Under the pieces are notes generated by a model. It did not search any database. It saw only the letters and a list, made by a program, of their open reading frames with translations, and had not been told where the DNA came from. From the NCBI GenBank assembly GCA_035578905.1, contig JAQJVL010000046.1, forward strand, positions 2,540,730-2,604,729: a DNA stretch of 64,000 bases, read 5' to 3'. The position numbers and the translations under genes are program-made. Of the stretch, positions 49,921-60,092 are shown piece by piece (the first letter of the stretch is position 1; every line of letters begins with the position of its first letter). Source of the DNA: Stictocephala bisonia. Taxonomy: Eukaryota; Arthropoda; Insecta; Hemiptera; Membracidae.

Positions 49921-50229
49921 CTGAAACGGTTTTAAAAGTTTAATTAAGCCGAATGATTTAAAATTTAAGGTTATTTTGCAGTTTCATGGTACCAAACAAA
50001 ATTTGAAACATTTGCCTGAAGTGGGTCAAAAATATGCTATATTTTCACGAGATATGCTTTTTATCATATCTCCACAGAGGAAATCACATATTTTACCGAA
50101 AACAATTGATAAAATCAATGTCACAACTTTTAGTATTTTTGGGATCATTGCGTAAGTTTTAACGTCAAGCGATTAGTGGCCACTACGCGATCATTATAAA
50201 CCCAATTATTAACCAGAAAAATCATATTC

Positions 50230-50610
50230 ACCTATATATCCACCAGAGGAACGGCCGGCAGGTGTCCTTAAGCCAGGCACCCGAAATCAACGCAAATACG
50301 AATTTTTGTGGAGTAAATAGACGGTTAGGGTCAGTTGGGTTATGTTTTTTTAGGTAACTAAAAAGTGTACTTTCGGTCTTAAAACATAATTTTCTTGAAC
50401 AAACAATTATACATTCTTGTTCGGCATAGTAAAAACATTTTAAATTATTTAAAAAGTGATGAAAAATAACAATTTTTTTAAGGTTGGTTTATAAACTTTT
50501 TTAACTCCTTTTTTACTTGTCGGTATAAAATGAGTTTTCCGTGGTTGAAATCAACCTTCTCAAGAGACATAAACTCATATTTCACCACTTTTTCAACAAG
50601 AAAGTGTATA
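50230..50610 (+). repeat. Dispersed repeat R, copy 1
   Basis: Matches the reverse complement of about 62280-62640. Shared words, reading this strand, include CCAGGCACCCGAA against CCAGGCACCGGA, GAGTTTTCCGTGGTTGAAAT against GAGTTTTCCGCGGTCGAAAT, and AAACTCATATTTCACCAC in both. It lies 0.4 kb downstream of the ORF at 50977-52344 and may be the 3' flank of the same mobile element. Confidence 0.65.
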
Positions 50611-50976
50611 ATTACCAAAATTACATTATATAATAACATGTTTTGCACATTGACTATAATAGAACAGAATGTATATTTTAATGAAGACAGACAGTGAATA
50701 TAACACTGCACAACAAAAAAATATTTTTTCAATGTTTCCTACACTAAATTAGTCAATTTCTACTAATTTTGGGGTGATAAAAACGAAAATAACAATGAAA
50801 CATTTTTGTTTGCTCTGGTTTTTGAGATACACAGTACTTAATCTTAAAGAGTAGTTATACTATACGTGAAAAGTGAAAGTACATGAAACAATATTGTTAT
50901 GTTTCTTTTAGAATATTGTAAGTACAAAATTGATAAAAAAAACATTATTCTTAGTGTTTTGACACTAAGTACTCCC
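50611..50976. other. AT-rich 3' flank of the 455-codon ORF
   Basis: No gene. Just past the ORF stop the minus strand has the perfect stem-loop TTAGTGTCAAAACACTAA (7-bp arms) followed by T-rich sequence. Confidence 0.5.
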
Positions 50977-52344
50977 TTAAACTCCCTTAAAGGCTTCCCA
51001 GGCTCTTTTTTCATTTCCTGTTAAAATCATGTCAAAAGCAGGATCATTTACGATTTCACGGATTTGAGGCCCAATGACGATGCCTTCCTTGACTTTAGCA
51101 TCACTTAACCTGTGAAACTTTGCTCTCAAGTACTTAAAAGCTTGTCCTTCCTGGTCCATGGCCTTGACAAAGTTCTTCATTAGTCCCAACTTAATATGTA
51201 ATGGAGGAAGGAGAACATCCTTAGGATCTACAAGAGGCTCGGCAACTACATTTTTCTCATTAGGGTTTAGGTCTCGTGTAGGCCAGTTCACTTTTTTATA
51301 GTGAGATTTTCTATCCCGACTATCCCACATACACAAAAAACAACAGTACTTGGTAAACCCTAATTGCATTCCTAGGAGTATAGCAATGACTTTCAGATCA
51401 CCACAGATTTGCCACTTGTGTTGTTCATATTTGATTGATTGGAGAAGTGTTTTCATATTTATATAAGTTTCCTTCATGTGAACTGCATGACCTATAGGAA
51501 TAGAAGGTAGCTGATTTCCATTATGCAGAAGTACAGCTTTTAAGCTTAGTTTTGAAGAGTCTATAAACAGTCTCCATTCAGATGGAGTGTGATCCAAATT
51601 CAAGCAGTCCATCAAACCATTAACATCAGAACAAACTACGAGGTTTTCTTTTTTCTCAAAAAAAGGAAGCAAATCTTTTTGACGCTGTCTGTACTGAGAT
51701 ATTCTCACATCATGTTTTAGAAGATTCCACTGTTGTAGTCTTGACCCTAAAAGCTCAGCCTTTTCCTTAGACAAGCCAAGATCTCTTATAAGGTCACTCA
51801 ACTCTGCTTGACCAATTCTGTGCGGGTCACTAGACCTATCTCTGACCTCAAAATCAGGGTCATAAGATGTAGAAGGATGGGTTGCTCCTTCTAAACAGTC
51901 TTCATCACCTTCCTCTGAAATTTCATAGTTTTGGGGTGGAGAAGGGACTGGCAAAGTGTCTGAGTGTGGTACAGGCCGAAGAGCAGATGGGAGATTAGGG
52001 TATTTAACCGTTCCTCTTTTCTTCATAGATAAACCTTGCTTAATGGCAGGAGTTAAGCAGAAATAACAGTCGTCTATATGATTGGTAGGCTCACGCCAAA
52101 CCATAGGTACTGCAAAAGCCATTGCCCGGTTTTTATTTTTCAGCCACTCTCTCAATATGACGGAACAAGAATTGCAACATATATGAGGAGCCCATGATTT
52201 ATCTTGGTCCCCAACTTTCACACCAAAATAATGTTCATAGGCAGTCTTAACGATAGGTGTCATTTTACGTTTCTGAGCCAAAAATGTTATTTCACCACAT
52301 ATATAGCAGAAGCTATCGACAGAATTTACACACTTTCGAGGCAT
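50977..52344 (-). CDS. Multicopy arthropod zinc-ribbon-like protein, function unknown
   Basis: The only long non-repetitive open frame here: 455 codons, no stop, starting MPRKCVNSVDSFCYICGEIT. The N-terminus has Cys pairs spaced like a metal-binding domain (CYICGE near residue 18, HICCNSCS near 54, DDCYFCL near 92). A Pro/Ser/acidic linker follows at about residues 120-175, then SDLIRDLGLSKEKAELLGSR (about 183-202), then CCFLCMWDSRDR (about 336). I recall this family as present in many near-identical intronless copies in hemipterans and other arthropods, which suggests a mobile-element origin. Copies I recall continue beyond the final WEAFKGV, so this one appears C-terminally truncated. The product is unknown; a decayed transposon gene is the main alternative to a host gene. 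Confidence 0.75.
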   Translation of the reverse strand: MPRKCVNSVDSFCYICGEITFLAQKRKMTPIVKTAYEHYFGVKVGDQDKSWAPHICCNSCSVILREWLKNKNRAMAFAVPMVWREPTNHIDDCYFCLTPAIKQGLSMKKRGTVKYPNLPSALRPVPHSDTLPVPSPPQNYEISEEGDEDCLEGATHPSTSYDPDFEVRDRSSDPHRIGQAELSDLIRDLGLSKEKAELLGSRLQQWNLLKHDVRISQYRQRQKDLLPFFEKKENLVVCSDVNGLMDCLNLDHTPSEWRLFIDSSKLSLKAVLLHNGNQLPSIPIGHAVHMKETYINMKTLLQSIKYEQHKWQICGDLKVIAILLGMQLGFTKYCCFLCMWDSRDRKSHYKKVNWPTRDLNPNEKNVVAEPLVDPKDVLLPPLHIKLGLMKNFVKAMDQEGQAFKYLRAKFHRLSDAKVKEGIVIGPQIREIVNDPAFDMILTGNEKRAWEAFKGV

Positions 52345-52754
52345 TTCAGATCAGCACTTAAATTAATTTTAAAATCAACTTCACACAATAATTTCAATAG
52401 CAACAACGCGCGTACAACTGACAAAATCACATAGGTTATGTTTATTACTTATGAACAGCTGAAGAGAGAGAAATTATGTAAACAAACATGTGTACCAACT
52501 GTTGGTGATGAAATATTTCATTTGTTGAAAACTTCATATATATATAATATAATGATACTATATCTTGAAAACAAGAGCTAATATATAATGTTTATGGTCA
52601 TTTTCGGTTTTAACACGTGGAAATACATTAAAATCAGCTAATTTCAACCCCGAAACAAAACCTTTGTTGTTCAGTGTAATGCTATTAAGACTCAACTCCT
52701 CGCCCACCCAAAAGCGGATTGAACAAGCTATTCTGTACTTAAGTTTGACCTTTG
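52345..52754. other. Upstream flank of the 455-codon ORF
   Basis: AT-rich with no recognisable promoter, inverted terminus or repeat. A (TA)n-like stretch lies at about 52536-52550. Confidence 0.5.
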
Positions 52755-53750
52755 ACAGACGCCATAAGTCGACAGATTACAGTTGCCATACGTAGACAGA
52801 TTACAGATGACATAGGTAGACAGATTACAGATGCCATAAGTAGACATAATACAGATGCCATAAGTAGACCGATTACAGACGCCATAAGTAGACAGATTAC
52901 AGATGCCATAAGTAGACAGATTACAGCTGACATAAGTAGACAGATTACAGATGCCATAAGTAGACAGATTACAGATGCCATAAGTAGACATATTACAGAT
53001 GTCAGAAGTAGACATATTACAGATGCCATAAGTAGACAGATTACAGATGTCATGAGTAGACAGATTACAGATGTCATAATTAGACAGATTACAGTTGACA
53101 TAAGTAGACAGGTTACAGATGCCATAAGTAGACAGATTACAGATGCCATAAGTAAACAGATTACAGATGACATAAGTAGACAGATTACAGATGTCATAAG
53201 TAGACAGATCACAGATGCCATAAGTAGACATATTACAGATGCCATAAGAGGACCGATTACAGACGCCATAAGTAGACAGATTACAGATGCCATAAGTAGA
53301 TAGATTACAGATGACATAAGTAGACAGATTACAGATGCCATAAGTAGACAGATTACAGATGCCATAAGTAGACATATAACAGATTTCATAAGTAGACATA
53401 TTACAGATGCCATAAGAAGACATATTACAGATGTCATAAGTAGACAGATTACAGTTGACATAAGTGGACAGATTACAGAGGCCATAAGTAGACAGATTAC
53501 AGATGTCATAAGTAGACAGATTACAGTTGACATAAGTAGACAGATTACAGATGCCATAAGTAGACAGATTACAGATGCCATAAGTAGACAGATTACAGAT
53601 GACATAAGTAGACAGATTACAGATGCCATAAGTAGACAGATTACAGATGCCATAAGTAGACAGATTTCAGACGCCATAAATAGACAGATTACAGACGCCA
53701 TAAGTAGACAGATGACATAATTAGACAGTTTACAGATGCCATAAGTAGAA
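52755..53750. repeat. 24-bp tandem array, about 41 copies
   Basis: Units of 24 bp, CATAAGTAGACAGATTACAG plus ATGC, with GACAT and GTCAT variants. Eight codons per unit keeps several frames open on both strands (up to 342 codons). Those frames are by-products of the unit length. Confidence 0.95.
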
Positions 53751-54149
53751 CTCACTATTGTCATCATTTTAGGAATTATAATACTAATGTTTTGTTTTGA
53801 CCTTTACATCTTTGACCTATTTTCTGAGAAGCAGAAAAATAATGGTAGATTTCGAAATGTTCCCAAAAACATTGTTATTTTTAAGTTAGAAATTTAGCTG
53901 TGACATGTGTTGTATATTGAATAGGGATGGCAAAGATATATCGATATATGTGTAACAAGTGAACGTTACACAGGAAACGTATATTACAATCCAAGTAATA
54001 CATGCAAAAATGTTATAGTCGAAATAAATTTATTTCGGTGAACCACGATTACCTTCATCAGAGCAGACCACAACAAATACAACAGGGTTCATATTTGCAA
54101 CGACAGCTCTATATATTGAGTACTAATAAGTAAACAGTAGGTGTGTATA
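53751..54149. other. Non-coding interval with a ribozyme-like motif
   Basis: No gene. On the minus strand, CTGATGA (54056-54062), a short GGT...ACC stem and GAAATAAATTTATTTC (54020-54035) occur in the order of a hammerhead core. Stem I is not convincing. Confidence 0.4.
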
Positions 54150-54577
54150 GCATGTGGTTTCTTGGCATCTGCCATTTGACCATGTTTCGGAGGCGCGACG
54201 ATCACTGGGTTTGCTGACTGTGACTGATACCTGTACTCTGCGCTCCTCATGCCTAGTTTATAGAATCTTTACCACTGGCAGGCCAGGATATTTGAGGGAA
54301 AAACTAAAAAAACAGGTCTCAGATCCGATCTCGCAGTACTAGACAGGATCAAGTTTTGGAGATGCCTCGCGTTCGCCGTGAATTTGAAAGAAAAAGATTT
54401 GCGTACTTTACTCCCAAATTATTTAATGAATTTTCCTCCAGCGTAACAGGCCAGGGTGTATCTGAAACTACATATAAAAACAATTCATCACCTATATCAT
54501 TTGTAGAAGTTCTTTGCGGCTCTTCAACACTTACGCTATATTCCTTACGATTTAAAATAAATTTAATTAATTCTTAA
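54150..54577 (+). pseudogene. LINE reverse transcriptase C-terminal remnant
   Basis: Two frames separated by a shift near 54345. The first reads ARRSLGLLTVTDTCTLRSSC, then LVYRIFTTGRPGYLREKL; the second MPRVRREFERKRFAYFTPKL, then FNEFSS. These match the C-terminal region of non-LTR reverse transcriptases (RR.LG.L, GRP.YL, then R...F.Y..P.L.N). The element is 5'-truncated and its AT-rich 3' part runs into the minisatellite at 54718. Confidence 0.7.
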
Positions 54578-54717
54578 AACAGCACATTGTGATAAAACAA
54601 TACTTTCAAACCATTTATATTTAATAATTAAACATCTCAAGATTTTTTAAATTCTTTTACTACCCTAATTTTTGTATTCTATGCATACATTTCCGTACTA
54701 CTGTATTAAATATATAC

Positions 54718-55390
54718 ACACTGTGGTATTGACTAACCCGCCCACCCATACACGCACTGTGGTATTGACCCACCCGCCCACCCATACACGCACTGTGGTA
54801 TTGACTCACCCGCCCACCCATACACGCACTGTGGTATTGACTCACTCGCCCACACATACACGCACAGTAGTATTGACTCACCCGCCCACCCATACACGCA
54901 CTGTGGTATTGACTCAACCACCCACCCATAAACGCACAGTGGTATTGACTCACCCGCCCACCCATACACGCACTGTGGTATTGACTCACCCGCCCGCCCA
55001 TACACATACAGTGGTATTGACCCACCCTCCCACCCATAGACGTACAGTGGTCCTGACCCACCCGCCCACCCATACACGCACTGAGGTATTGACTCACCCG
55101 CCCACCCATACACGCACTGTGGTATTGACCCACCCGCCCAACCATACACATACAGTGGTATGGACCCACCCTCCCACCCATAGACGTACAGTGGTCCTGA
55201 CCCACCCGCCCACCAATACACGTACAGTGGTATTGACTCACCCGCCCACCCATAGACGTACAGTGGTACTAAACCCACACTGTATGTGTATGTGTGGGTG
55301 GGTGGGTCACTACCACATTGTATGTGTACGGGTGGGTGGGTCACTACGACACTGTTTGTGTATGTGTGGGTGGGTGGGTCACGAACACAC
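54718..55390. repeat. 36-bp minisatellite, locus C, head-to-head
   Basis: About 15 C-rich units (GTATTGACTCACCCGCCCAC, CCATACACGCACTGTG) run to 55270. From there the orientation flips to G-rich units (TGTATGTGTGGGTGGGTGGG, TCACTACCACAT) up to 55390. The inversion at about 55268-55275 lets the two halves fold back on each other. Confidence 0.9.
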
Positions 55391-55697
55391 TGTTTGTGTA
55401 TTTGACTGTGTATGGAAAAATTAAAAAAATAATCAAATAATTTTAATGTATAATTTTTAATGTATAATACAATAAGGGAATTAGTTAATGTATAATACAA
55501 GCTGATACATCCATATATAACTGTACTGTATACATAACTTTGTGTTTTAATTACGAATAACTAGAATTAGTTTTTAATTTTTTAAATAATTGTAATAGGA
55601 CTTGAGTTGTTTTGTAAATCAGCATTGTTTGTTGAAAACCGCTCCAAAATAAAGACCTTATGTATTTATTTATTTTATTTATTTACAATTTAATAAA
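55391..55697. other. AT-rich interval left of the palindrome
   Basis: No gene. ATGTATAATACAA occurs twice near 55455-55500, and a TTTATTTATTTTATTTATTT run precedes the palindrome. Confidence 0.5.
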
Positions 55698-56205
55698 TAA
55701 AGTGGTTTATATACCTGCATTCAAGTAATCCAAGTCGTTGCTACTGCAACCGGTTTCAACTCATCATGAGAGTCATCTTCAGGCCGTACAAGGATGTAAT
55801 AAAAAGTGATCACTTCATATGAAGGTCGTCACGAACACATAACAAATAACGGACACTACGAATATACAAACACATAACAAAACACTTAAAAACGTTGACA
55901 TTAATGAACAACTAAAAACTCGCGACGCGTGCCGGGCTGGAGCGTAGTCTAGACGCTACGCTCCAGCCCGGCACGCGTCGCGAGTTTTTAGTTGTTCATT
56001 AATGTCAACGTTTTTAAGTGTTTTGTTATGTGTTTGTATATTCGTAGTGTCCGTTATTTGTTATGTGTTCGTGACGACCTTCATATGAAGTGATCACTTT
56101 TTATTACATCCTTGTACGGCCTGAAGATGACTCTCATGATGAGTTGAAACCGGTTGCAGTAGCAACGACTTGGATTACTTGAATGCAGGTATATAAACCA
56201 CTTTA
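55698..56205. repeat. Perfect 508-bp palindrome, 250-bp arms
   Basis: Left arm 55698-55947 and right arm 55956-56205 are exact reverse complements around the 8-bp centre TCTAGACG; I found no mismatch. The inner ends are GC-rich (GCCGGGCTGGAGCG). The outer parts carry CTGAAGATGACTCTCATGAT, GAGTTGAAACCGGTTG and GTTGCAGTAGCAAC, words reminiscent of 3' ends of Penelope-like or LINE elements. It could be two tail-to-tail element ends, a foldback element, or an assembly or library hairpin artefact. Confidence 0.95.
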
Positions 56206-56597
56206 AGTATTGAACAGTGATCCGGAGGCTAATCCCCCAAAAATGAAATTTAATAAAGAAGCAGTAATATAAATTTGATATAAGATCCAAAAGATATGTT
56301 AGTTAAAGTATAAAGTGACATCCTGTCACAAAGCTAAATCCAATCCATGAAGCCGTTAAAGGCCTTCCTCACTGATTCCATTTATCTTAGCTAATCGCTC
56401 TGTAAAAGAGCGCAGGGGACACTCTGTAACCATGCGATCCATTGTTGGGATAGACTCCCGGCAACAACATTACTGATCTAGAGTCAATTCCCATTTATTT
56501 CCAGTAGTTATATCTGCTCACACTAGTGTTCATTCCATACGAAGGAGTTTCATTCCACCTAGCCGACCATTCATCAACTAATCACGATCAACGAAAG
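56206..56597. other. Non-coding interval
   Basis: No gene recognised. Unique sequence of moderate GC content between the palindrome and the minisatellite. Confidence 0.5.
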
Positions 56598-57655
56598 GTG
56601 ATATTGACCCAACCACCCACCCATACACGTACGGTGGAATTGAAATACACGTGCGGTGGTATTGACCCACCCACCTACCCATACACGTGCGGTGGTATTG
56701 ACCCACCCACCTACCCATACACGTACGATGCCATTGACCCACCCACCCACCCATACACGTACGATGCCATTGACCCACCCACCCACCCATACACGTACGA
56801 TGCCATTGACCCACCCACCCATACACGTGCGGTGGCATTGACCCACCCACCCACCCATACACGTGCGGTGGTATTGACCCACCCACCTACCCATACACGT
56901 GCGATGGTATTGACCCACCCACCTACCCATACACGTGCGGTGGTATTGACCCACCCACCTACCCATACACGTACGATGCCATTGACCCACCCACCTACCC
57001 ATACACGTACGATGCCATTGACCCACCCACCCACCCATACACGTACGATGTCATTGACCCGCCCACCCACCCACCCATACACGTACGATGCCATTGACCC
57101 ACCCACCCACCCATACACGTACGATGCCATTGACCCACCCACCCATACACGTGCAGTGGCATTGACCCACCCTCCCACCCATACACGTGCGGTGGCATTG
57201 ACCCACCCACCCACCCATACACGTGCGGTGGTGTTTACCCACCCGCCTACCCATACACGTGCGGTGGTGTTGATCCACCCACCTACCCAAACACGTACGG
57301 AGGTGTTGACCCACCCCACCAACCCATACACGTACGATGCCATTGACCCACCCACCCATACACGTGCGGTGGCATTGACCCACCCACCCACCCATACACG
57401 TGCGGTGGTATTGACCCACCCACCTACCCATACACGTGCGGTGGTATTGACCCACCCACCTACCCATACACGTGCGGTGGTATTGACCCATCCACCCACC
57501 CATACACGTGCGGTGGTATTGACCCACCCACCTACCCATACACGTACGATGCCATTGACCCACCCACCCACCCATACACGTACGATGCCATTGACCCACC
57601 CACCCATACACGTGCGGTGGCATTGACCCACCCACCCATACATGTACGGTGGTAT
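56598..57655 (-). repeat. 36-bp minisatellite, locus D
   Basis: C-rich on the plus strand (G-rich on minus): GTATTGACCCACCCACCTAC, CCATACACGTGCGGTG, about 29 units. Some are 32 bp through loss of one ACCC. Two unit types alternate in runs: ACACGTGCGGTGG, containing CACGTG, and ACACGTACGATGCC. It is the longest single-orientation array of the family after locus B. Confidence 0.95.
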
Positions 57656-57976
57656 TGATAAGTTCCGTATTGACGGATCGATGATATGGAAATTATTACG
57701 ACCATCAAAACTGTTTTGCGCTACGGCCCTATGTACGTGTTATTGGGCGAGATATTTGATCTGCTCAACTGAAAAGCAGTACGTAGAGCAGGGGCGGATC
57801 CAGAGAAACGATTCGGGGGGGGGTCGAATCTGAGAAAAAAATCTTATCGTTTTCCTGACAGAAGAAAAACAAAATTAGTTTAAACAATGTGTCAATAATG
57901 TATTCAGACTAAGAGTATATAAGATATTCAAAGCACAAATTGCACTTGCTACATGTTTTGTTTCAGTAAACAAACA

Positions 57977-58205
57977 TTACAAAACAAATTCTAGTTTCTG
58001 TGTTTTATTTGTTTTAGCAAATCTGTGTATCACAGCCTGTACATCAATTTGTAAATCGCAATGAATGTGCATTAATCTAGCCCGTTTAATCTATCTTCTA
58101 TCTAGATAGATTAAACGGGTTGCTCCTAGCCATGTTTTCAGTCTCCATAACGTGGAAAACGTCCTTTCGGGACTGGTGATGCTTTTTGACAAAGTTATTA
58201 ATATT
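57977..58205 (-). pseudogene. hAT transposase C-terminal (dimerisation) remnant
   Basis: The minus strand reads ILITLSKSITSPERTFSTLW, RLKTWLGAT, then after the palindrome MHIHCDLQIDVQAVIHRFAK and EFVL before a stop at 57977-57979. ERTFSTL.R.KTWL and LMHIH are hallmark words of the hAT C-terminal dimerisation domain. The catalytic Asp and the BED finger are absent. An inverted duplication (58081-58119) adds a stop and breaks the RLNGL segment. Confidence 0.85.
58081..58119. repeat. Short perfect palindrome in the hAT remnant
   Basis: Arms of 16 bp (58081-58096 and 58104-58119) around TCTATCT. In the coding direction the downstream arm (58081-58096) encodes the expected GEERLNGL-like stretch and the upstream arm is the added inverted copy. 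Confidence 0.9.
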
Positions 58206-58911
58206 TAAAAAGAACATGTAACGTTGGACAATCGCCATCGCAAGAGCCAATTAACTGGATTGCACTTTATATGCAATCGTATTTTTCACGAGTCCACTAT
58301 TCCTTCTATAATTCCAGCTCTGCAGCAAGCATTTTTAGTACTACTTTTTCAAATTTATCAAGAAATGAATTATAATTTGTTGCTAGAGAAGTTGATAATT
58401 TAATGCTCCTTGTAACAAGTTTTCATTATTTTTTATATAAACAAATGGAATCTGGGAAGATAACTGAAAATAATATATTTTACAGTCCCCTCAGGAAACA
58501 GAAGATTTAAATCCTCTAAGACCCCCATCGCTCCCCCTCTGGATCCGCCCCTGACGTTGAGATGGGTTTCGAGATTTTAAGCAAATATTTTGACGTGGGA
58601 GATCGTGTGTGCGGGGCATTCAAGAATTCTTTAGTAGTGCCTCCTGTCGTCTTATCTCTGGGGGAGTTTTATTGCACATTACCCAAAGGAGTGCAGTTTC
58701 CATGCGAGTGCCACTTAAAACGCTCTTGGCGGCCCTACTAAGTTGGGGGGGTCCACAGAAAGTCTATAAAGCTGTACGTACTCCCTGGATAGTTCTAAAC
58801 GAGCAACATATCTAGTAGCTTAACTCTCACGAATGTGTGACATCACGGCTATAGCAGCTACCACTCAAAATAAAAAAGGCTTTTTTGAGGAGCAAGTTAG
58901 TATTGACCTAA

Positions 58912-59275
58912 CCTAAAATACGCGTACAGTCGCTTTGACACACCAACCCGCCCATACGCGTATAGTAGATTTAACCCACCCGCCCACTCATACACGTATA
59001 GAAGCATTGACCCAACCACCGATCATGGGCGTACAGTAGCATTGACCCAACCGCCCGCCCATACACGTAGAGTAGCTTTGACCCACCCGCCTACCCATAC
59101 GCGTACAGTAGCTTTGAACCACCCGCCCGCCCATTCGCGTATAGTAGCTTTGACCCACCCGCCCACCAATACGCGTATAGTAGCATTGACCCACCCACCC
59201 ATTAGCACTGTACGTGTAAGGGTGGGCGGGTGGGTCATTAGTATTGTACGTGTAAGGGTGGGTGAGTGGGTCATT
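58912..59275. repeat. 36-bp minisatellite, locus E, head-to-head
   Basis: About eight C-rich units (TTTGACCCACCCGCCCACC, AATACGCGTATAGTAGC) to 59193. Then the orientation flips to two G-rich units (CACTGTACGTGTAAGGGTGG, GCGGGTGGGTCATTAG). This is the second head-to-head arrangement, as at locus C. Confidence 0.9.
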
Positions 59276-59374
59276 ATCATCATAATACTGCAACTTATGT
59301 GATTATTTAAAATTTAAAGGAATTTATCAAAGTCTGTATGTGGATCTTCACAGAGCATTACATTATTCCAATAT

Positions 59375-59427
59375 TGCTTATTTAATGGCTACTCTGGAAA
59401 GGATATCCCTTTTGAAGTCCAGATTGC
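59375..59427 (+). mobile_element. Fragment of the Tc1/mariner-like MITE
   Basis: ATGGCTACTCTGGAAAGGAT, then CTTTTGAAGTCCAGATTGCA and GCAATT match the interior of the element at 14173-14640 (14366-14415). Both copies lie next to a simple repeat. Confidence 0.6.
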
Positions 59428-59439
59428 AGCAATTCACTG

Positions 59440-59555
59440 TGCATGTATAGGGTGGGCGGGTGGGTCACTATCACTGTGCGTGTATGGGTGGGTGGGTGGG
59501 TGGGTTACTATCACTGTGCATTTATGGGTGGGTGGGTGGGTGGGTTACTAAATAA
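59440..59555 (+). repeat. 36-bp minisatellite, locus F
   Basis: Three G-rich units, ending with GGGTGGGTGGGTGGGTGGGT twice. It is the shortest array of the family and begins right after the MITE fragment. Confidence 0.9.
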
Positions 59556-60092
59556 AAATGATAGTAAACAGTGGAATTCACTTAAAAGTGTTCCGCTGCT
59601 TAACGTCGATTGGAATACGAGCCACGACTATGCTTTTGTCAGAATGTGATCAAGCAGAACGTAATATCACAACATTTTGCACAAAGTGAGTTGTTTCACT
59701 TACGTAAGTGTTAACAAGTGGTTAACAGTTTAAATGAACAGTTACTGTTCATTTAAAATAAACTACTTATGTTGTAATACCTATGTATGAAATGACAATT
59801 AACCAAATTACAACAATAATTATCAATGCTATTGCCTGCAATTATATTGCTGACTCACAAGAGAAATGCCGAGATATGAGTACAACTCACTCCGGCCGGT
59901 AAATGCCGTGTGGGTTGCTTGCTGATGAAATCTCCCTACCGAATCAGATGTCTGAGAACTGCATTGTACATTGGGTCATTAATTTGTGATCTGTAGTTTT
60001 GGTTTCAGCTTACTAATTCCCTCTAACAACTTCAGTGGTATATTCCACGAGTGCTATGTGATATGTTAAGCCGATCAAATGAAGAGCTACTA
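59556..60092. other. Non-coding interval
   Basis: No gene. TGAACAGTTACTGTTCA at about 59736-59752 is a perfect dyad (8-bp arms around one base). Confidence 0.5.

Larger units (their letters stand above)
57789..58553 (-). mobile_element. 765-bp hAT element with 8-bp target duplication
   Basis: Terminal inverted repeats CAGGGGCGGATCCAGA and TCTGGATCCGCCCCTG (16 bp, perfect). Flanks are ACGTAGAG (57781-57788) and ACGTTGAG (58554-58561), an 8-bp duplication with one difference, as expected of hAT. The paralogous LINE at 61795-61802 shows the site once. The interior keeps only the C-terminal part of a transposase, so it is non-autonomous. Confidence 0.92.
57660..58790 (-). mobile_element. LINE fragment split by a hAT element
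   Basis: 57660-57788 plus 58562-58790 together align with the reverse complement of about 61560-61890. Shared words include CCATCAAAACTGTT, AAGCAGTACGTAG, TGCGGGGCATTCAAGA and TAGTAGTGCCTCCTG. The coding content is decayed. The hAT element sits between the two parts, and the uninterrupted paralogue gives the pre-insertion sequence. Confidence 0.8.

Noticed and set aside
52739..53767. 342-codon minus-strand frame and other frames in the 24-bp array
   Set aside because: Eight codons per unit keeps three or more frames open at once; no sign of coding selection.
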